A stretch of 64,000 bases of DNA. It comes from Flavobacterium sp. KJJ (GTDB taxonomy: Bacteria > Bacteroidota > Bacteroidia > Flavobacteriales > Flavobacteriaceae). Position 1 is the first letter of the stretch. Every line of letters begins with the position of its first letter. Positions 9,278 to 16,606 of this stretch are shown here, piece after piece. A program made the translations under genes and the position numbers. The stretch is from positions 186,001 to 250,000 of the forward strand of contig NZ_JARP01000005.1 in NCBI RefSeq assembly GCF_000708595.2, written 5' to 3'. The notes beneath the pieces were generated by a model. The model did no database searches, was not told where the DNA came from, and worked only from the letters and a program-made list of their open reading frames with translations.

Positions 9278-9310
9278 AATTGCTATTTGTTATTTTCCTC
9301 GTTATTTGTT

Positions 9311-9403
9311 TTTGCGTTAGGGATAGGAGCGGTATCCTTTTTTATGGCTTTTTCTGCCATAAAAAAGATATAGCGGATAGCCCGGCCGAAGGTAACGCCC
9401 AAA
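9311..9403. repeat. Structured intergenic repeat, copy 1 (GCGTT ... AACGC)
   Basis: Begins with TTTGCGTTAGGGATAGGAGC, contains an internal hairpin (TTTTTTATGGC / GCCATAAAAAA) and ends with GCGGATAGCCCGGCC and AACGCCCAAA. The ends pair (GCGTT with AACGC). The conserved blocks recur at 27141-27255 and, in reverse orientation, at 20023-20142. It lies between trpB and the cyclotransferase gene. Confidence 0.75.
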
Positions 9404-9414
9404 TTACTATTCTG

Positions 9415-10596
9415 TTATAATTTAAAATAATCAATATAATTGTCTAAATCTTTATCACCTCTTCCGGAAAGACTAATAACCACAATATCTGTCGGTTTAA
9501 ATTTTTTCTGATCTAAAACTGCAAAAGCGTGCGCACTTTCAATAGCCGGAATAATTCCTTCTAGTTTAGTTAATTGCAACCCTGCGTTCATAGCATCATC
9601 ATCTGTTACAGAGAAAAATTCACCACGGCCCGTTTGTGCCAAATGTGCATGCATTGGGCCAACACCAGGATAATCTAAACCTGCAGAAATAGAATACGGT
9701 TCTGTAATTTGTCCGTCTGAAGTTTGCATCAAAAGCGTTTTACAGCCGTGAATAACGCCCACTTTTCCTAATTTGCTCGTTGCTGCGCTGTGACCGCTGT
9801 CAACACCTTTTCCGGCAGCTTCAACCGCAATAATTCCAACTTCTGGCTCGTGCAAAAAGTGATAATAAGTTCCGGCAGCGTTACTTCCTCCGCCAATGCA
9901 AGCTACAACATAATCAGGGTTTTCACGTCCTTCTTTTTCCTTTAACTGCCATTTAATTTCTTCGGAAATTACACTTTGAAAACGCGTAACCATATCCGGA
10001 TAAGGATGCGGGCCAATAGCAGATCCAATAATATAATGTGTGTCAACCGGATTATTAATCCAATCTCGAATTGCTTCATTTGTAGCATCTTTCAACGTTC
10101 TTGAACCCGAAAGTGCCGGACGAACTTCTGCGCCTAACATTTTCATACGGGCAACGTTTGGAGCCTGACGCGCAATGTCTATTTCTCCCATGTACACGAT
10201 GCACTCCATACCCATTAAGGCACAAACTGTTGCAGTTGCAACTCCGTGCTGACCAGCTCCGGTTTCGGCAATAATTCTTTTTTTGCCTAAACGTCTGGCA
10301 ACTAATATCTGGCCGATCGTATTGTTTACTTTATGTGCTCCGGTATGATTTAAGTCTTCTCTTTTTAAGTAAACTTTCGTATTGTATTTTTCAGACAAAC
10401 GCTTAGCAAAATACAATGGACTTGGGCGCCCAACGTAATCTTTCAGCAATTGATCAAACTCGGCCTTAAAATCAGGTTCGCTGGTTATTTTTAAATAATT
10501 CTGGCGTAATTCTTCTACATTCGGATACAGCATTTCAGGAATATATGCTCCTCCAAATTCACCGTAATATCCTTTTTCGTTAACGTTAAAATTCAT
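9415..10596 (-). CDS. trpB: Tryptophan synthase beta chain
   Basis: PLP enzyme condensing indole with serine to give tryptophan. The 393-residue length is normal. Visible motifs are the PLP-lysine loop NHTGAHKVNNTIGQ, the phosphate-binding GGGSNAAGTYYHF, the COMM-domain region with ETGAGQHGVATA, and the C-terminal SLSGRGDKDL. It lies 12 nt after trpF and forms the alpha2beta2 complex with TrpA, which here is encoded after a 1.4-kb interruption. Confidence 0.98.
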   Translation of the reverse strand: MNFNVNEKGYYGEFGGAYIPEMLYPNVEELRQNYLKITSEPDFKAEFDQLLKDYVGRPSPLYFAKRLSEKYNTKVYLKREDLNHTGAHKVNNTIGQILVARRLGKKRIIAETGAGQHGVATATVCALMGMECIVYMGEIDIARQAPNVARMKMLGAEVRPALSGSRTLKDATNEAIRDWINNPVDTHYIIGSAIGPHPYPDMVTRFQSVISEEIKWQLKEKEGRENPDYVVACIGGGSNAAGTYYHFLHEPEVGIIAVEAAGKGVDSGHSAATSKLGKVGVIHGCKTLLMQTSDGQITEPYSISAGLDYPGVGPMHAHLAQTGRGEFFSVTDDDAMNAGLQLTKLEGIIPAIESAHAFAVLDQKKFKPTDIVVISLSGRGDKDLDNYIDYFKL

Positions 10597-10608
10597 TTTA
10601 TTCCAATT

Positions 10609-11241
10609 TTAAAAGTTGGCAACATCAAATTTTCGTTTGAAATTGCTAAATAAGTTTCTGTTTTTAAGTCCCGGTTCTATTTCAAATTTACTATTTATAT
10701 CGACTGCATAAATAGGAAGATTGGTTTTTGAAATTTCTTCGATCGCTTTTAATTCGTTTATTCCGATGCCACCGCTTAAAAAGAAGGGTTTATCAGACTT
10801 GTATTTTTTTAATATCGTCCAGTCAAAAGTGGTTCCGTTTCCGCCGGGTAATTTTCCTTTGGTGTCAAACATAAAATAATTGCAGACATCTTCAAAAGGT
10901 TTTATAACTTCAAAATCGAAATTTTCATCGGCCGAAAATACTTTTATGATTTCGGTTTTCTTTGGTAATTGTTTTTTTAGTTCTGATAAAAATGCTACAG
11001 ATTCATTTCCATGAAGCTGAACGGCTTGCAGATTGTATTTTGCAACTTTTTCGAGAATTTCTTCCTGACTCTGATTGACAAAAACACCCACTTTTTTGAT
11101 TGTTTGTATAAGTTCCGGAATTTCTCCGTTAAAGTATCGCGCGGATTTCTCCCAGAAAATAAATCCCATATAATCGGGTAGGAGTGCGCCTACTTCGAGA
11201 ATGTTTTCGGGATATTTCATGCCGCATATTTTGAGTTTCAT
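10609..11241 (-). CDS. trpF: Phosphoribosylanthranilate isomerase
   Basis: Catalyses the Amadori rearrangement of phosphoribosylanthranilate in tryptophan synthesis. The 210-residue TIM barrel starts with the family signature LKICGMKYPENI (catalytic cysteine in CGMK), contains VQLHGNE and the general-acid aspartate in FMFDTKGKLPGGNGTTFDW, and ends with the phosphate site LSGGIGINEL and AVDINSKFE. It is a separate gene, not fused to trpC as in enterobacteria. Confidence 0.96.
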   Translation of the reverse strand: MKLKICGMKYPENILEVGALLPDYMGFIFWEKSARYFNGEIPELIQTIKKVGVFVNQSQEEILEKVAKYNLQAVQLHGNESVAFLSELKKQLPKKTEIIKVFSADENFDFEVIKPFEDVCNYFMFDTKGKLPGGNGTTFDWTILKKYKSDKPFFLSGGIGINELKAIEEISKTNLPIYAVDINSKFEIEPGLKNRNLFSNFKRKFDVANF

Positions 11242-11297
11242 TTTATTTTTGTTTTTGCCACGAAGGCGCTAAGACACTAAGTTTTTTTATTTTTTTG

Positions 11298-11333
11298 CCA
11301 CGAATTTCACGAATTTCATTATTAAATTCGTGG
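11298..11333. repeat. Intergenic hairpin between trpF and trpC
   Basis: A 10-bp stem CCACGAATTT / AAATTCGTGG with a 16-nt loop containing another CACGAATTTC unit. No long T run follows on the minus strand, so it reads as one of the small hairpins scattered between the trp genes and not as a strong terminator. Confidence 0.5.
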
Positions 11334-11340
11334 TAAACTT

Positions 11341-12126
11341 TTACGCCTTTAGATTATTTATAAATTCTGTTGCGGCTTGTCCGGCATTGTCAGTTTTCAT
11401 GAAGTTTTCTCCAATTAAGAAACCTTTGTATCCGTAAGGTTTTAGTTCCTGAATGGCTTCGATTGATGAAATACCGCTTTCTGAAACTTTTACAAAATCA
11501 TTTGGAATTTGCGATGCTAATTCTTTACTGAAATCTAAACTTACTTCGAATGTTTTTAAGTTTCTGTTGTTCACGCCAATCATGTCTAAAGTTGGCATAA
11601 TCGATTTTTCCAGTTCTTCCTGATTATGAACTTCTAATAGCACTTCTAAGCCTAATTTCTTCGCAAATTCAGATAAAGATTTTATTTCTTCGCGGGTTAA
11701 AACCGCTGCGATTAACAAAATTAAATCGGCTCCAAAAGCTTTGGCTTCTAAAATTTGGTATTCATCGACTATAAATTCTTTTCGCAAAAGCGGAATATTT
11801 ACACTCGCTCTGGCTAAAAGTAAATCGTCAAGAGAACCACCAAAATATTTCCCGTCGGTCAAAACAGAAATACCGCAAGCACCTGCATTTTCATAACCTT
11901 TTACTACTTCTTCAACCGTAAAACTATGATTGATTACTGATTTTGAAGGAGAACGGCGTTTGTGTTCGGCGATAATTCCGGTTGAACTTGTTTTTAGTTT
12001 CTGACTTAATGAAATTGTTTCTCTTCCAAAAAATACCGAAGCTTCCAATTGCGAAACCGGAATAATCGATTTTTTAAGAACGACTTCTCTTTGTTTGTCA
12101 AATATTATTTTATCGAGTATGTTCAT
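11341..12126 (-). CDS. trpC: Indole-3-glycerol phosphate synthase
   Basis: Ring-closing decarboxylase of the tryptophan pathway, 261 residues. Family signatures are IIAEHKRRSPSKSVI (catalytic lysine), LLRKEFIVDEYQILEA (second lysine), GADLILLIAAVL, EVLLEVHNQEE, IGVNNRNLKTF and the phosphate site SESGISS plus GFLIGENFMK. It lies between trpF and a four-helix-bundle gene that separates it from trpD. Confidence 0.97.
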   Translation of the reverse strand: MNILDKIIFDKQREVVLKKSIIPVSQLEASVFFGRETISLSQKLKTSSTGIIAEHKRRSPSKSVINHSFTVEEVVKGYENAGACGISVLTDGKYFGGSLDDLLLARASVNIPLLRKEFIVDEYQILEAKAFGADLILLIAAVLTREEIKSLSEFAKKLGLEVLLEVHNQEELEKSIMPTLDMIGVNNRNLKTFEVSLDFSKELASQIPNDFVKVSESGISSIEAIQELKPYGYKGFLIGENFMKTDNAGQAATEFINNLKA

Positions 12127-12188
12127 TGTTGTTTATAATTTAAAGATTCAAAAATTTAAAGATTGAAAAATTGAACTAGGTCAATAAA

Positions 12189-12557
12189 TTAAGCATCTAT
12201 TTTAGTTTTTAAATATTTTATGAAGTTTGATAAGTTTTGAGAAATTTCAATACTTAAATCATAACTTTTTTGAATTTCGAGTTGACTGCAAAAATTCAAT
12301 TCTCTGCATAATATTAACATGCTTCTGACTTCTGCACAACTTCCTTTTGAAATTTTTAGATATCGTATTAATTGTTTGTTATTATTATATTCTGATCCTT
12401 CAGCTATATTATTTGTAATTGAAACAACAGCTCTTTTTATTTGATCTTTGAATCCAAATTCTCTTTCAAAAGGTTTACTATTTATTAATTCAAAAATTAA
12501 TTTAGCTAAAAGAATTCCTTTTTTATATACTTGAAATTCTTCAAAAGATTTTGTCAT
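12189..12557 (-). CDS. Four-helix bundle protein (S23 / 23S rRNA intervening-sequence family)
   Basis: A 122-residue cytoplasmic protein matching the S23/avd-like four-helix family: start with FEEFQVYKKGILLAKLIFELI, then the central motif QIKRAVVSITNNIAEGSEYNNNKQLIRYLKISKGS and a C-terminal helix ending NLSNFIKYLKTK. Such genes were first seen in spirochaete rRNA intervening sequences but also occur alone; no rRNA is nearby. Its function is not known. It interrupts the trp operon between trpD (13 nt away) and trpC (62 nt), with lower GC than its neighbours, suggesting insertion. Confidence 0.88.
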   Translation of the reverse strand: MTKSFEEFQVYKKGILLAKLIFELINSKPFEREFGFKDQIKRAVVSITNNIAEGSEYNNNKQLIRYLKISKGSCAEVRSMLILCRELNFCSQLEIQKSYDLSIEISQNLSNFIKYLKTKIDA

Positions 12558-12570
12558 AATTTTTTAATAT

Positions 12571-13563
12571 TTAAATCATTAAATTTTTCAATTTATTTAA
12601 TGCTTCTAGTGCTTTTCCTGAAAACAAACTTTCTTTTGCTAATTCGAAACCTTCTAACGGAGAGCATTTTGTAACCGTTGCAATTGCCATTGAGGCATTA
12701 GCTAAAACCACATTGTTTTGCGCTTCGGTTCCTTTTCCTGAAATGATGTTGGTGAACATTTCTGCCGATTCTTCGATAGTTTTTCCGCCTTCAATTTCTG
12801 TTTGTGATAAAAGACGAACTCCAAAATCTTCTGGTTTCAACATTCCTTCCATGTGTGATGTGATCGTTTTGGTTGGACCTGTTAACGAGATTTCGTCATA
12901 ACCGTCAAGCGAATGTAAAATGGTGAAATTGATATCCGTATTTTGATATAAATAGGCATACATTCTTGCCAATTCTAAGTTGAAAACACCAACCAATTGA
13001 TTTTGTGGAAATGACGGATTTACCATTGGTCCCAACATGTTAAAGAACGTTTTTACTGCCAATTCTTTACGGATGGGTCCAACATTTTTCATTGCAGGGT
13101 GAAATAGGGGAGCGTGCAAAACGCAGATTCCGGCTTTATCAATACATTTTTCTAAAAATGAAGGATCATTACTAAATTTGATTCCCATTTTTTCCATCAC
13201 GTTGCTTGAACCTGAAATAGATGAAACACCGTAATTTCCGTGTTTTGCTACTTTTATTCCCGCTCCGGCTGAAATGAAAGAAGCTAAAGTCGAAATATTG
13301 AAAGTATCCTTTCCGTCACCACCGGTTCCGCATAAATCGATTGTGTTGTAAGCTGATAAATCAACGCGAACACACAATTCTAATAAAGCTTCACGGAAAC
13401 CCGAAAGCTCATCGATCGTAATGCTTCGCATCATAAATACGGTCAAAAATGCCGAAATCTGACTTGGATTGTACTGACCGCTTGAAATATTAATCAACAC
13501 ATTTTTTGCCTCTTCTTTAGAAAGCACTTCGTGATTGATTAGTTTGTTTAATATAGTTTTCAT
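12571..13563 (-). CDS. trpD: Anthranilate phosphoribosyltransferase
   Basis: Transfers phosphoribosyl from PRPP to anthranilate. The 330 residues carry the PRPP-binding loop DLCGTGGDGKDTFNIS, the KHGNYGVSSISGSSNVMEKMG substrate segment, RKELAVKTFFNMLGPMVNP and the acidic metal site GYDEIS. It is a stand-alone gene, not fused to trpG, and follows trpG after a 150-nt hairpin-rich gap. Confidence 0.97.
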   Translation of the reverse strand: MKTILNKLINHEVLSKEEAKNVLINISSGQYNPSQISAFLTVFMMRSITIDELSGFREALLELCVRVDLSAYNTIDLCGTGGDGKDTFNISTLASFISAGAGIKVAKHGNYGVSSISGSSNVMEKMGIKFSNDPSFLEKCIDKAGICVLHAPLFHPAMKNVGPIRKELAVKTFFNMLGPMVNPSFPQNQLVGVFNLELARMYAYLYQNTDINFTILHSLDGYDEISLTGPTKTITSHMEGMLKPEDFGVRLLSQTEIEGGKTIEESAEMFTNIISGKGTEAQNNVVLANASMAIATVTKCSPLEGFELAKESLFSGKALEALNKLKNLMI

Positions 13564-13717
13564 TTTTTTAAGTCTTAAAGTCTAAAGGCGAAGGTCTTAA
13601 AGTCTTCTGGCTCTTGATATTTATTTTTAGGATTAATTAGTATTTTGAGTTTTAAAATGCTGAAAGACTAAGTTTTAATGTAGGTGACTTTATGACTTTC
13701 GACTTTAAAACTTTTGA

Positions 13718-14284
13718 CTAACTTCTAATCCAATTCTCTAAAATTCTTTTTCCTTTTGGGGTAAGCACACTTTCCGGATGAAACTGAACACCTCTTACAT
13801 CAAAAGTTTTGTGTCTTAGCGACATAATTTGTCCATTTTCGTCGATTGAAGTTGCTTCTAAAACATCTGGCAAATTAGCATCAACAACCCATGAATGATA
13901 TCGTCCCACTTCGAATTCGTTTCCTAAACCTTCAAACAAAATTTCATCAGAAACTACCGTTTTTACATTTGTAGCAACGCCGTGGTATACTTTATCAAGA
14001 TTTGAAAGTGTTCCGCCAAAAACTTCTCCAATCGCTTGTTGTCCTAAACAAACGCCTAAAATGCTTTTTGTTGGCCCGTATTTCTGGATTACAGCTTTTA
14101 GTAAACCTGCTTCATCCGGAATTCCAGGTCCTGGAGAAAGTAATATTTTATCGAAAGAAGCGATTTCGTCAATTTCGAATTCGTCATTTCTGTAAACCGT
14201 TACTTCGCAGTTTAAATCTTCTAAATAGTGTACTAAATTATAAGTGAAACTATCGTAATTGTCTATAACTAATATTTTTTTCAT
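13718..14284 (-). CDS. trpG: Anthranilate synthase component II (glutamine amidotransferase)
   Basis: Supplies ammonia from glutamine to TrpE. The class I amidotransferase triad is visible: cysteine in GVCLGQQAIGE and the His/Glu pair in VQFHPESVLTPKG. The oxyanion region LLSPGPGIPDEAG and N-terminal VIDNYDSFTYNL are standard. At 188 residues it is full length. It is separated from trpE by an inserted lipoprotein gene with hairpin repeats on both sides. Some TrpG proteins also serve p-aminobenzoate synthesis; that cannot be excluded. Confidence 0.96.
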   Translation of the reverse strand: MKKILVIDNYDSFTYNLVHYLEDLNCEVTVYRNDEFEIDEIASFDKILLSPGPGIPDEAGLLKAVIQKYGPTKSILGVCLGQQAIGEVFGGTLSNLDKVYHGVATNVKTVVSDEILFEGLGNEFEVGRYHSWVVDANLPDVLEATSIDENGQIMSLRHKTFDVRGVQFHPESVLTPKGKRILENWIRS

Positions 14285-14293
14285 CTTGTTTTT

Positions 14294-14362
14294 TGTTTCA
14301 GGTTTCAGGTTTTTTTGGTTTCAAGTTCCAACAACGTGAAACCTGAAACTTTAAACCTGAAA
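14294..14362. repeat. GTTTCAGGTTTCAGG hairpin between trpG and the lipoprotein gene
   Basis: Left side repeats the 7-mer TTTCAGG; right side has GAAACCTGAAACTTTAAACC. The arms are partly complementary and can form a long imperfect hairpin. A very similar hairpin lies on the other side of the lipoprotein gene, at 14842-14901. Confidence 0.6.
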
Positions 14363-14369
14363 ATATTTT

Positions 14370-14810
14370 TTACTCTCGAACGTACTTTTCAGTGATAATA
14401 CGGTTGATTCCTAATTTTTCTACTTTTTCGATTCCTTTTTGAATTAAGGTGTCGTTTTTAATTTTTACTACAAACTCAAATTTGCCGTTTTCCCATTGAC
14501 GGTTATTGAAAAATTCCAGATTTTCAGTGTAAATGCTGTCTTTTAAACTATATTTTCCGCCTCCGGCAAAATAGACTGCATTGGTTGAATCTTTACCATT
14601 ATTTAAATCATGATTTAAAAAAGCAAAATGCGTATCATTTATAATTTTAATCATTTTTGTTTTGGGATTAAAAGTTGAGAACGTAGAATCTTTTTCGGTG
14701 GTTTCGGCTGATATGAGACGCCAGGTTCCTTCAATTGGATTTTCTTTTTTTTCCGTATTACAAGCTGTAATGATGATAATTAAAATTAAAATTGAAATTG
14801 CTTTTTTCAT
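14370..14810 (-). CDS. Small lipoprotein, lipocalin-like, inserted in the trp operon
   Basis: A 146-residue protein with a type II signal peptide (hydrophobic stretch ending ITACN, lipid cysteine about residue 17). The mature part begins PIEGTWRLISAE, the pattern of lipocalin-like or DUF4488-type domains of Bacteroidota, and continues with alternating beta-strand segments. Function is unknown. It lies between trpE and trpG, is flanked on both sides by GTTTCAGG hairpins and has no visible link to tryptophan. Confidence 0.75.
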   Translation of the reverse strand: MKKAISILILIIIITACNTEKKENPIEGTWRLISAETTEKDSTFSTFNPKTKMIKIINDTHFAFLNHDLNNGKDSTNAVYFAGGGKYSLKDSIYTENLEFFNNRQWENGKFEFVVKIKNDTLIQKGIEKVEKLGINRIITEKYVRE

Positions 14811-14841
14811 GATTTGTGGTTTTTGTTTTTTTTGTTTTTTT

Positions 14842-14901
14842 GTTTCAGGTTTCAGGTTTCAAGTTTCACGTTCCAATAACTTGAAACCTGAAACTTGAAA
14901 C
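14842..14901. repeat. GTTTCAGG hairpin between trpE and the lipoprotein gene
   Basis: Arms of 22 nt at 14842-14863 and 14880-14901 pair at 21 positions; each arm is made of 7-mers GTTTCAG or GTTTCAA. No T run follows directly, so read-through to trpG is plausible. Confidence 0.65.
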
Positions 14902-14906
14902 AAAAA

Positions 14907-16307
14907 TTAAATTTTCTCTGCCATTTCCAGCGCTGTATTCAGAGCTCTCAATTTATTATACACTTCCTGCATTTCACTTTCTTCGTCAGAACTGGCAACA
15001 ATTCCCGCTCCGGCCTGACAATGTAGTTGGTGATTTTTACTCAGGAAAGTTCGAATCATAATGGCGTGATTAAAGTTGCCTTCAAAATCCATGAAACCAA
15101 TTGCTCCGCCGTAAAAATTACGATTTGTTTTTTCATAATCTTCAATTAATTGCATTGCTCTGTGTTTTGGAGCACCGCTTAATGTTCCAGCTGGGAAAGT
15201 ATCTGCAACGACTTGCATCGTCGTTGCTTTTTCATGTAAATGTCCTGTAACTTTAGAAACTAAGTGAATAACGTGAGAGAAAAACTGAACTTCTCTGTAT
15301 TTTTCAACGTTTACATCATGACCATTTCGGCTTAAATCATTTCTGGCCAAGTCAACCAACATAACGTGTTCGCTGTTTTCTTTTTTATCTTCAGAAAGTT
15401 CTTTGGCCAAAAGTGCATCGCGTTCGTCATTTCCGGTTCTTTTAAAAGTTCCTGCGATGGGGTGAATTTCTGCTTTTCTGTTTTTTACGATAATTTGTGC
15501 TTCGGGCGAAGACCCAAATATTTTGAAATCTCCATAGTCAAAAAAGAATAAATAAGGAGATGGATTAATGCTTCGTAAAGCTCTGTAAACATTGAATTCG
15601 TCACCTTTAAAACCTTGCGTAAAACGACGGGATAAAACCAATTGAAATACGTCTCCTCTAAAACAATGTTTCTTAGCCAAAGCTACATTATGTTTGAATT
15701 CATCATCGGTTAAATTTGAAAATCCTTCGCCTTCTTTTGTGAATTTATAGGATGCAATATTTCGTGATTGCAATAATTGTTCAATTTCAGATATGTTGTT
15801 TCTTCCATCTACACTGTGGCAAAAAATGTAGGCTTCGTTTTTAAAGTGATTGATGGCGATAATGTTTTGATAAACCGCATAAAAAACATCAGGAATTGAA
15901 GTAGCATTGTCTTTTTTGGCAATAGAAACTTTTTCGAAATAACGAACAGCATCATAAGAAATGTATCCAAATAAACCATTGTTGATGAATTTAAAATCGT
16001 TTTTCTCAGACTTAAACTGACTTGAAAATTCCTGAATTACTTCTGGAATATTGGTCGAAGCATCAATTGAAATTTTTTCTGAAGTTCCATCAGGAAAAGT
16101 CTTTGAAATAGTTTCGTTTTCAATTTTAATTGTTGCGATCGGGTTGCAGCAGATGTAAGAAAAACTATTGTCATTTCCATGATAATCACTACTTTCCAGC
16201 AATAAACTATTTGGGAATTTATCTCTAATTTTAAAATAAATACTTACCGGCGTAATCGTGTCTGCCAGAATTTGTTTGTAATGTGTGTTGAGTATAAAAG
16301 GTTTCAA
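14907..16307 (-). CDS. trpE: Anthranilate synthase component I
   Basis: Converts chorismate to anthranilate, using ammonia from TrpG. The 466 residues contain the feedback-inhibition motif LLESSDYHG (about residues 35-43, equivalent to the LLES tryptophan site), the chorismate-binding core SRRFTQGF, GSSPEAQI, HPIAGTFKRTG, DLARNDLSRNG and PAGTLSGAPKHRAM. It is the first enzyme gene of the operon and lies 120 nt after the end of the trp leader peptide, just past the attenuator hairpin. Confidence 0.97.
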   Translation of the reverse strand: MKPFILNTHYKQILADTITPVSIYFKIRDKFPNSLLLESSDYHGNDNSFSYICCNPIATIKIENETISKTFPDGTSEKISIDASTNIPEVIQEFSSQFKSEKNDFKFINNGLFGYISYDAVRYFEKVSIAKKDNATSIPDVFYAVYQNIIAINHFKNEAYIFCHSVDGRNNISEIEQLLQSRNIASYKFTKEGEGFSNLTDDEFKHNVALAKKHCFRGDVFQLVLSRRFTQGFKGDEFNVYRALRSINPSPYLFFFDYGDFKIFGSSPEAQIIVKNRKAEIHPIAGTFKRTGNDERDALLAKELSEDKKENSEHVMLVDLARNDLSRNGHDVNVEKYREVQFFSHVIHLVSKVTGHLHEKATTMQVVADTFPAGTLSGAPKHRAMQLIEDYEKTNRNFYGGAIGFMDFEGNFNHAIMIRTFLSKNHQLHCQAGAGIVASSDEESEMQEVYNKLRALNTALEMAEKI

Positions 16308-16356
16308 AAGTATGTTGTTTTTAATTTCTATTTATTTTTTCGTTTGAGTTATGACC

Positions 16357-16434
16357 AAAAAAAAAGGCTTGTCGTGATGACAAGCCTTTTATATTTATAG
16401 TTTTGAAAATACCATAGGAAGCTTAGTTCACGAC
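16357..16434 (-). promoter_or_regulatory. trp attenuator: terminator hairpin with competing antiterminator
   Basis: On the minus strand a perfect 12-bp stem (arms 16379-16390 and 16362-16373, 5-nt loop) is followed by nine T residues, a textbook intrinsic terminator. Upstream, GUCGUGA (16434-16428, overlapping the leader stop codon) is exactly complementary to UCACGAC in the terminator loop and 3' arm, and AAGCUUCCUAU (from 16424) pairs with AUAAAAGGCUU at nine of eleven positions. The two pairings are nested, so together they form one antiterminator that excludes the terminator. A ribosome stalled at the Trp codons would leave these bases free. Confidence 0.88.
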
Positions 16435-16484
16435 GTTTGACGTAAATTGTTCCACCACCAAGTATTGTTCATTATTGTTCTCAT
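16428..16484 (-). CDS. trpL: trp leader peptide with three consecutive Trp codons
   Basis: An 18-residue open frame, MRTIMNNTWWWNNLRQTS, with TGG TGG TGG at 16460-16452 and a TGA stop at 16428. It starts about 18 nt after a perfect -7 box and ends 38 nt before the terminator stem. Three tryptophans in a row in a peptide this short is the hallmark of ribosome-mediated attenuation. An internal in-frame ATG at 16472 could be the real start. Confidence 0.88.
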   Translation of the reverse strand: MRTIMNNTWWWNNLRQTS

Positions 16485-16501
16485 ATCTTATTTTGATTTC
16501 A

Positions 16502-16509
16502 CAAAGATA
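16502..16509 (-). promoter_or_regulatory. -7 promoter box (TATCTTTG) of the trp operon
   Basis: TATCTTTG matches TAnnTTTG exactly and lies 17 nt before the leader-peptide start. The -33 element is weak (TTC near 16530). This places the start of transcription near 16495. Confidence 0.65.
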
Positions 16510-16606
16510 TAAATGTAATTTGGATTAGAATACATAAAATTTCAAAAAAATCTTTTCTAATTTTTGAATTTTGTTAAATTTTAAAATTTAAAGATTAGTC
16601 AGGACC

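Noticed and set aside
12189..12557. S23 four-helix gene as a 23S rRNA intervening sequence
   Set aside because: No rRNA is nearby; the gene lies between trpD and trpC.
14294..14901. Lipoprotein gene between two GTTTCAGG hairpins as a mobile cassette
   Set aside because: The flanks are self-complementary low-complexity sequence found elsewhere too, and there is no recombinase or target duplication; kept only as a repeat observation.
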